Assembly (NCBI GenBank): GCA_937132145.1
Contig: CAKZNY010000234.1
Location: 1 to 12,399, forward strand
Length of the DNA: 12,399 bases
Origin: an uncultured Paracoccaceae bacterium
Lineage (GTDB): Bacteria > Pseudomonadota > Alphaproteobacteria > Rhodobacterales > Rhodobacteraceae
Direction of reading: 5' to 3'
The notes beneath the pieces are model-generated. The model made no database searches. It saw only the letters and a program-made list of their open reading frames with translations, and was not told the origin of the DNA. Of the stretch, positions 1 to 4,761 are shown piece by piece (positions within the stretch are counted from its first letter, which is position 1; each line of letters opens with the position of its first letter). Both the position numbers and the translations under genes were made by a program.

Positions 1-1
1 T

Positions 2-127
2 CAGGGTACTAGTATCTGGGCCGGTGGCGACATTAACATCACCACCAAACATACTTTTATCGGTTGTGGCGCCGACGCAAATGATCCGACAATCGATGTC
101 AAATATACACTTCGTTTCGTGGAGTAG
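2..127 (+). CDS. 3' end of an unrecognised protein (partial, 41 codons)
   Basis: An open frame enters from the left edge and ends at TAG 125-127. The visible tail is rich in alternating hydrophobic and polar residues, with a Gly-Gly turn, an ITTKHTF stretch, one cysteine (GCGAD) and a VKYTLRFVE terminus, which looks like beta strands. I do not recognise the family; a lipocalin- or YceI-like beta-barrel end is possible but unsupported. Codon use resembles that of the neighbours. A GGAG sequence sits at its very end, just before the HAD gene, so the two are probably one transcript. That the frame is coding rests on its length, composition and position. Confidence 0.5.
   Translation, partial: QGTSIWAGGDINITTKHTFIGCGADANDPTIDVKYTLRFVE
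121..124 (+). promoter_or_regulatory. Candidate ribosome binding site for the HAD gene (favours a CTG start at 133)
   Basis: GGAG lies inside the last codons of the upstream gene. Eight bases separate it from an in-frame CTG at 133, the normal distance for initiation. The conventional GTG at 163 has no comparable purine motif in front of it. This site is the main reason to suspect that translation starts 10 codons upstream of the GTG. Confidence 0.4.
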
Positions 128-162
128 GCACGCTGCCGCAACATAATCAAAAGCCCGATGCC

Positions 163-759
163 GTGATTTTCGACATCGGGAATGTGCTGATTACGTGGCA
201 CCCTGAAAAGCTGTACGACACCTTAATGTCGCCCGATGAACGGCAAGCGATGTTTGCGGCAGTCGACCTTCATACGATGAATGACCGTATTGATCATGGC
301 GAAAACTGGCGGGATACGGTCTATGCGACCGCCGCGGCCAACCCCGAATATACCGACATGATCCGCCTGTGGCATGATCGCTGGGCCGAGATGGCGACCC
401 CTGCAATCGCCCCGTCGTGGCAGATTTTGCGCCGGTTGCGCCAACAAGGCACCGCCGTTTTCGCCCTAAGCAATTTCGGCATCGAAACCTTCGCCTTCGC
501 CGAGACCCTCTATCCAGAGCTGGCCGAATTTGACCACCGCTTCATTTCAGGCCACATGGGTGTCACCAAACCCGCACGGCGCATATACGAAATGGTCGAG
601 GCGCAAACCGGCCTAAGTGGCGCGCAGTTGTTCTTTGCGGATGACAGACAGGAAAACATCGATGCGGCAGAATCCATGGGCTGGCAGGGACACGTATTCA
701 CCTCACCCAAACGACTAGAGCACGAATTGATCAGGCTTGGGCTTCTGAGCGCAGGCTAG
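163..759 (+). CDS. HAD-superfamily (subfamily IA-like) hydrolase, probable phosphatase
   Basis: Predicted cytoplasmic Rossmann-fold hydrolase that removes phosphate from a small metabolite; the substrate is unknown. From the GTG at 163 it has 198 residues. Motif I is FDIGNVL with nucleophile D4, motif II is ALSNFG with S103, motif III is VTKPARR with K136, and motif IV is FFADDRQENIDAA with D160/D161. The second acidic residue of the usual DxD is Gly, as in the DLGN form of E. coli YihX, a glucose-1-phosphate phosphatase. The cap region lies between about residues 15 and 90. The nucleophile being only the fourth residue is tight for the family. An in-frame CTG at 133 behind a good GGAG would add a more typical N-terminus (208 residues) and leave only 5 bases to the upstream stop. 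Its stop overlaps that of the convergent regulator. No functional link to nitrate respiration is evident. Confidence 0.88.
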   Translation: MIFDIGNVLITWHPEKLYDTLMSPDERQAMFAAVDLHTMNDRIDHGENWRDTVYATAAANPEYTDMIRLWHDRWAEMATPAIAPSWQILRRLRQQGTAVFALSNFGIETFAFAETLYPELAEFDHRFISGHMGVTKPARRIYEMVEAQTGLSGAQLFFADDRQENIDAAESMGWQGHVFTSPKRLEHELIRLGLLSAG

Positions 760-1442
760 TCGATCAATATGTCCGGTTTTGCAAAAGCAACCAAAGTTGC
801 CATGTCGGTGATCGTGATAGTCTGCCCATCCACCGCCACGCCATATGGTTTAAGATTGTTGAATGCCCGTGATAGATTTTCAGGTGTCATGCCCAGATAA
901 GACGCCAATCGGCGCTTCTCGATGGGTAGCTGATATTCCAGCACATCGCCCTGACGACGATGCTGTTTCAGCAGATAGTTCGCCAACCTCTCGAGCGACG
1001 TGCGCAACTTCAAATTTTTCATATTCTTGATGGTGGCGCGGTAACAACGTGACAACTCCTCCACGATGGCCATTGCGAACTCTGGATCAGTTTTGAAAAC
1101 GCTTCGGACATTTTCTGACGGGATCATGATGATCCGCGACTTTTGCAACGTTCTGGCCGACGTCAAAATCAGCTGATCCTTGATCGTCGCTGCCAGAATA
1201 AATGTCGAGTTTTCGTACAGCGTCGTTACCGAGGTTTCACGGTTGGACCACGTGCTGAACAACTCCACACATCCGGATTGAACGATGTGGAGAAAGTCCG
1301 GCGTTTCGCCCTCGGAAATCATCACCATATTCGGCGGGAAATTCTGGACATATGAGCCGCGCGTCAGGGCGTCGAACGACTCCTGAGCCATATCCGCAAA
1401 TAACGGTATGTCGCGAATTGATTCGAATCGTGGGGTGCTCAT
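756..1442 (-). CDS. narR: CRP/FNR-family transcriptional regulator, NarR-like, without Fe-S cysteines
   Basis: Cytoplasmic DNA-binding regulator of 228 residues, the usual family length. The cyclic-nucleotide-binding-like sensor barrel spans about residues 10-115 (SEGETPDFLHIVQSG core), the dimerisation helix about 119-158, and the helix-turn-helix about 176-197 (KRRLASYLGM then TPENLSRAF). E188, S191 and R192 match the E--SR contacts by which FNR reads TTGAT-N4-ATCAA. The only cysteines are C58 and C133, so the oxygen-sensing [4Fe-4S] cluster of true FNR cannot form. This is the pattern of Paracoccus NarR, an FNR-like, cysteine-less activator of nar genes that responds to nitrate/nitrite; DNR/NnrR-type NO sensors are the alternative. 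Position next to narK1 supports NarR. The start is backed by GAAGG 7 bases upstream. A TTGACA/GATAAA promoter lies ahead of it, with an FNR-type box over the -10, implying negative autoregulation. The symbol is by resemblance and context. Confidence 0.85.
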   Translation of the reverse strand: MSTPRFESIRDIPLFADMAQESFDALTRGSYVQNFPPNMVMISEGETPDFLHIVQSGCVELFSTWSNRETSVTTLYENSTFILAATIKDQLILTSARTLQKSRIIMIPSENVRSVFKTDPEFAMAIVEELSRCYRATIKNMKNLKLRTSLERLANYLLKQHRRQGDVLEYQLPIEKRRLASYLGMTPENLSRAFNNLKPYGVAVDGQTITITDMATLVAFAKPDILID

Positions 1443-1461
1443 TTTCCTGCCTTCTGCTGAT

Positions 1462-1498
1462 CTTGACTTTTATCAATCAGGAAGCAAGCTAATGTCAA
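1462..1498 (-). promoter_or_regulatory. Sigma-70-type promoter of the regulator gene
   Basis: On the minus strand a perfect TTGACA (1498-1493) is followed after 18 bases by GATAAA (1474-1469), matching four of six -10 positions. Transcription would begin near 1462, giving a leader of about 20 bases that contains the GAAGG binding site. The -10 lies inside the FNR-type box 1463-1476. No start site has been measured; this is read from sequence only. Confidence 0.55.
1463..1476. promoter_or_regulatory. FNR-type box (one mismatch) over the regulator's -10
   Basis: TTGAC-TTTT-ATCAA differs from the consensus TTGAT-N4-ATCAA at one base. It covers the -10 element and the start region of the regulator's promoter and ends 21 bases before its ATG. 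A protein bound here should block RNA polymerase, so autorepression or repression by FNR is the simplest reading. Confidence 0.6.
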
Positions 1499-1558
1499 TG
1501 CGTCCAATTGCAGATTCAACTCTTCGCCTTGATCGAAAATATCCGCCAAACCCACATA

Positions 1559-1587
1559 TTTTAGTAACCAATTTATATTTACTAAAA
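1559..1587. repeat. 9-bp perfect inverted repeat in the divergent control region
   Basis: TTTTAGTAA (1559-1567) and its exact reverse complement TTACTAAAA (1579-1587) are separated by 11 AT-rich bases. Arm centres are 20 bp apart, close to two helical turns, as expected for a dimeric regulator. It lies just upstream of the perfect FNR-type box. The core TTTAGTA recurs at 1651-1657 in the narK1 leader. It does not match the FNR box and fits the NarL heptamer TACYYMT poorly. The function is unknown; AT-rich sequence makes chance dyads more likely. Confidence 0.45.
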
Positions 1588-1598
1588 CATCCAATTAC

Positions 1599-1612
1599 TT
1601 GATATGAATCAA
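1599..1612. promoter_or_regulatory. Perfect FNR-type box upstream of narK1
   Basis: TTGAT-ATGA-ATCAA matches the FNR/NarR consensus at all ten specified bases. Its centre is at 1605.5, 86 bases before the narK1 ATG. If it acts at the classical -41.5 activating position, transcription starts near 1647 with a leader of about 45 bases. The matching -10 region (about 1634-1640, TATTGG-like) is weak, as is common for activator-dependent promoters. It is the likely main switch for the narK1K2GHJI operon. Confidence 0.8.
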
Positions 1613-1691
1613 TTAACATGCCCTAATTCCGGTTATTGGATACGAATGAATTTAGTAGTCTCGTGGCTACACTCTCTAGGAGAAATCGAAA

Positions 1692-3008
1692 ATGCATAAC
1701 ATCGAAGGCGTAACCCCTCGCGACCAATACCGCGCACTGGGTCTGAGCACATTGGCGTTCACGGTTTGCTTCGCAGTGTGGACGATTTTCTCGATCATCG
1801 GTGTGCAGATTAAGGAAGATCTTGGCCTGTCCGAAACCCAGTTCGGTTTGCTGGTTGCGACCCCTGTTCTAACGGGGTCGCTTAGCCGCATTTTCTTGGG
1901 AATCTGGACCGACCAGATAGGTGGGCGGATCATGCTGCCGCTTCAGATGTTAATCACTGCGATCTCGGTTTGGTTGCTGGCTTCGGTGCAGACATATGTC
2001 GTGTTCCTGCTGGTGGCTTTAGGCCTTGGTCTGGCGGGTGGTTCGTTCATCATCGGCGTCGCCTATGTCTCGCGGTGGTTCGAGGCTAAGCGGCAAGGAA
2101 CTGCGCTGGGAATATTTGGTGCCGGTAACGTCGGTGCGGCGGTCACGAACTTCGCGGCTCCGTTCCTGCTGATTGCTGTTGGCTGGGAAAACACTGCGCG
2201 GATCTATGCGGTGGTTCTGGTTGCTATGGCCATTATTTTCTACATCTTCGCGAAAGAAGACCCTGTTCTTGTTGAACAGCGGAAAACCGGCGTTAAACCG
2301 GTGTCGGCGGCAAAACAGCTTGAACCCCTGAAAGACATTCGGGTCTGGCGGTTTGCTACATATTACTTCTTCGTGTTCGGCGGGTTCGTTGCCTTCGCCT
2401 CGTTCCTACCGAACTACTATGTTGGCGCCTACGGCGTACCACTAGTCGCTGCCGGAGTGTTCGCGGGCATGTACTCCCTGCCTGGTTCGATTTTCCGTGC
2501 CCTTGGTGGCTGGATGTCCGATGTCTGGGGTGCGCGGTTTGTGATGTACCTGACGTTCGGTATATCGCTAATCGTCCTGTTCGTGATGAGCTACCCTGAC
2601 ACCAGTTACGTCGTCCAAGGCATCCCCTACCCCGACGGTACCGAGCGGTTGATCGAGTTCAGCTTCGGCATTCCGCTATACGGCTTTGTCTCGCTGACCG
2701 TGATCCTCGGCTTCGTGATGAGCCTCGGCAAAGCGGCGGTGTTCAAACACATTCCGGTTTATTTCCCGAACAACGTCGGCGCTGTCGGCGGTCTGGTCGG
2801 GATGATCGGCGGGCTGGGCGGGTTCATTCTGCCTATCTCGTTCGGGATACTTCTTGACCTCACACACGTCTGGTCGGTGGTCTTCATGCTGATGTTCGCA
2901 ATCGTCGCGCTCAGCACCATCTGGATGCACGTCGCCATTAACAAGATGGATCGCGAACGTCATCCCGAGCTGGCCACCAACACTCACCTCTCGGACGTAC
3001 CACACTAA
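1692..3008 (+). CDS. narK1: NarK1-type nitrate transporter (MFS, nitrate/nitrite porter family)
   Basis: Inner-membrane major facilitator protein of 438 residues with about 12 hydrophobic segments and a cytoplasmic loop near residues 188-218. NarK1-type proteins are held to import nitrate with protons, starting respiration before nitrite builds up. Visible features are the first nitrate signature AGNVGAAVTNF (about 144-154), the second GGLVGMIGGLGGF (about 366-378), and arginines R66 and R269 where E. coli NarK uses R89 and R305 to bind substrate. The MFS loop motif is seen as GIWTDQIGGR. The start has AGGAG nine bases upstream. It is the first gene behind the FNR-type box. In Paracoccus NarK is a fusion of NarK1 and NarK2; here the halves are separate genes. 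The NarK1 assignment rests on signature type and order. Confidence 0.92.
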   Translation: MHNIEGVTPRDQYRALGLSTLAFTVCFAVWTIFSIIGVQIKEDLGLSETQFGLLVATPVLTGSLSRIFLGIWTDQIGGRIMLPLQMLITAISVWLLASVQTYVVFLLVALGLGLAGGSFIIGVAYVSRWFEAKRQGTALGIFGAGNVGAAVTNFAAPFLLIAVGWENTARIYAVVLVAMAIIFYIFAKEDPVLVEQRKTGVKPVSAAKQLEPLKDIRVWRFATYYFFVFGGFVAFASFLPNYYVGAYGVPLVAAGVFAGMYSLPGSIFRALGGWMSDVWGARFVMYLTFGISLIVLFVMSYPDTSYVVQGIPYPDGTERLIEFSFGIPLYGFVSLTVILGFVMSLGKAAVFKHIPVYFPNNVGAVGGLVGMIGGLGGFILPISFGILLDLTHVWSVVFMLMFAIVALSTIWMHVAINKMDRERHPELATNTHLSDVPH

Positions 3009-3028
3009 CAATTAACCTTTGAATAACC

Positions 3029-3051
3029 GGTGGGCCGACTATTGGCCCACC
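3029..3051 (+). other. Perfect stem-loop between narK1 and narK2
   Basis: GGTGGGCC (3029-3036) pairs perfectly with GGCCCACC (3044-3051) around a 7-base loop. No run of T follows, so it is not a normal intrinsic terminator. A second CCCACC directly follows (3052-3057) and could pair with GGTGGG instead. It lies 16 bases before the narK2 ribosome site. A role in mRNA processing, stability or translation is inferred. Confidence 0.65.
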
Positions 3052-3067
3052 CCCACCTGAACTCCAA

Positions 3068-3072
3068 AGGAG
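3068..3072 (+). promoter_or_regulatory. Ribosome binding site that fixes the narK2 TTG start
   Basis: AGGAG stands seven bases before TTG 3080. No ATG or GTG start is available near it in this frame, and the protein from TTG gives a sensible cytoplasmic N-terminus, so the TTG is accepted. Confidence 0.75.
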
Positions 3073-3079
3073 AGAAGCT

Positions 3080-4687
3080 TTGGGAAAAGATCTAAGAAAC
3101 TGGACACCGGACGACGAGGCCTTCTGGGCCTCCACCGGCAAGTCCATCGCCACACGGAACCTGTGGATTTCCATCCCCAGCTTGTTAGGCGGCTTCGCTG
3201 TCTGGCTTTACTGGGGCATCATCACCGTTCAGATGCTGAACCTCGGGTTCGACTTTGATAAATCCGATCTATTCAGCCTGTTGGCGATCGCGGGTCTAAG
3301 TGGTGCAACGCTTCGTATCCCCTCGACCTTCTTTATTCGCATCGCAGGCGGGCGGAATACTATCTTCTTCACCACCGCCCTTTTGATGATCCCGGCGGCT
3401 GGCACCGGTCTTGCGCTGGCGAACCCTGACACCACGCTGTTTAAATTCCAGCTTCTGGCGCTTTTGTCCGGTATCGGTGGCGGTAACTTCGCATCCTCCA
3501 TGTCCAACATCAGCTTCTTCTATCCCAAGAAGATCCTTGGTTACGCGCTGGGTATGAACGCAGGACTCGGCAACTTCGGTGTTACAACCATGCAGATCCT
3601 TATCCCGCTGGTGATGACATTCGGTATGTTTGGCGGCGATTCCATGACACTTCAGACCGCTTCGGGCACGCTGATCGGTAAAATCCCAGCTGGTACCGAA
3701 ACATATATCCAGAACGCTGGCTACATTTGGTTACTGCTTCTTGTCCCGCTGGCCTTCCTTGGTTGGTTCGGCATGAACAACATCCGTGACGAGCACGTCT
3801 CCCCCGACATTCCAAACCCGCTGATGGCGTTTGCGACTATGACCGGCATGTTGCTGATTGGCCTTGCGACCGCAGTATTCGGCCTATGGCTGATGCTACC
3901 GGAAGCAGCGAACGGTTCGGGTTTCGGAATTTCCAAATGGTTAGTCCTGCCTGTTGTTATCGGCCTGACCGTAATCTTGCTGAAATTGATCCCCGGCTCG
4001 GTCGGCCGGAACCTGACACGTCAGTATGCGATTTTCAAAAACAAGCACACTTGGGCGATGACTATTATTTACGTCATGACCTTCGGCTCGTTCATTGGAT
4101 ATTCCGCAGCGCTACCGCTGACCATCAAAGTTGTGTTCGGCTTCCAGCACATCGAGATTGACGGGATTATGACCCATGACATCGCCAACCCCAATGGCCC
4201 ATCGGCCTTGATGTTTGCATGGATGGGGCCGTTCATCGGCGCACTCATCCGGCCACTTGGAGGAATGTTGGCAGATAAGATGGGTGGTGCTAAGGTAACC
4301 CATTATATCTCGATTGTTATGGTGGGTTCTGCGATCGGCTTGGCCTGGATTTTGCAGCAGGCGTATGTTTCGGCAACACCCGAAACGCTGTTCGTACCCT
4401 TCATGGTTCTGTTTCTGGTGCTGTTCGCGGCAACTGGAATGGGTAACGGTTCCACCTTCCGGACTATCGGTATGGTCTTTAATAAAGAGCAAACCGGACC
4501 GGTTCTAGGTTGGACTTCAGCCATCGCCGCATACGGTGCATTCATCATCCCGAAAGTATTCGGCGAGCAAATGGGTGCAGGTACACCGGAATACGCACTA
4601 TACGGTTTCGCGATTTTCTATATGGTTTGTATAGCTATCAACTGGTGGTTCTACTTGCGCCCTAACGCGTATGTTAAAAACCCGTAG
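3080..4687 (+). CDS. narK2: NarK2-type nitrate/nitrite antiporter (MFS), enlarged
   Basis: Inner-membrane transporter expected to exchange external nitrate for nitrite made by NarGHI. It has 535 residues, against about 463 for E. coli NarK. The first nitrate signature is NAGLGNFGV (about 160-168) and the second lies in GPVLGWTSAIAAYGAF (about 473-488), both of the E. coli NarK/NarK2 type. R79 (in TLRIP) and R391 (in LIRPLGG) correspond to the substrate-binding arginines. I count about 14 hydrophobic segments. Two of them, about 250-274 and 287-304, sit between the two halves where ordinary NarK has a loop, which explains the extra length. Translation starts at TTG behind AGGAG. It follows narK1 after 71 bases containing a stem-loop, and 74 bases with another stem-loop separate it from narG. 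Confidence 0.92.
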   Translation: MGKDLRNWTPDDEAFWASTGKSIATRNLWISIPSLLGGFAVWLYWGIITVQMLNLGFDFDKSDLFSLLAIAGLSGATLRIPSTFFIRIAGGRNTIFFTTALLMIPAAGTGLALANPDTTLFKFQLLALLSGIGGGNFASSMSNISFFYPKKILGYALGMNAGLGNFGVTTMQILIPLVMTFGMFGGDSMTLQTASGTLIGKIPAGTETYIQNAGYIWLLLLVPLAFLGWFGMNNIRDEHVSPDIPNPLMAFATMTGMLLIGLATAVFGLWLMLPEAANGSGFGISKWLVLPVVIGLTVILLKLIPGSVGRNLTRQYAIFKNKHTWAMTIIYVMTFGSFIGYSAALPLTIKVVFGFQHIEIDGIMTHDIANPNGPSALMFAWMGPFIGALIRPLGGMLADKMGGAKVTHYISIVMVGSAIGLAWILQQAYVSATPETLFVPFMVLFLVLFAATGMGNGSTFRTIGMVFNKEQTGPVLGWTSAIAAYGAFIIPKVFGEQMGAGTPEYALYGFAIFYMVCIAINWWFYLRPNAYVKNP

Positions 4688-4700
4688 AATCGTGAATAAT

Positions 4701-4735
4701 GGTGCCGGCGTTTGCCCCCCTTTTTCGCCGGCACC
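4701..4735 (+). other. Strong stem-loop between narK2 and narG, terminator-like
   Basis: GGTGCCGGCG (4701-4710) pairs perfectly with CGCCGGCACC (4726-4735) around a 15-base pyrimidine-rich loop (C6 then T5). It is followed by GATTTT and then seven A. The short T run is weak for an intrinsic terminator, and an uninterrupted reading into narG is needed for the operon. Partial attenuation or a processing/stability element is therefore more likely than full termination. Confidence 0.65.
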
Positions 4736-4761
4736 GATTTTAAAAAAATGGAGAACATAAG

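Noticed and set aside
1529..1542. TTGAT followed by AATAT as a further FNR-type box
   Set aside because: Only the left half-site matches; the right half does not resemble ATCAA.
1599..1627. Constitutive promoter TTGATA-17-CCTAAT upstream of narK1
   Set aside because: The -35-like TTGATA is the left half of the FNR-type box, and a start from this promoter would be blocked when the box is filled. Activation at -41.5 is more consistent with a nitrate-respiration operon, though the alternative is not excluded.
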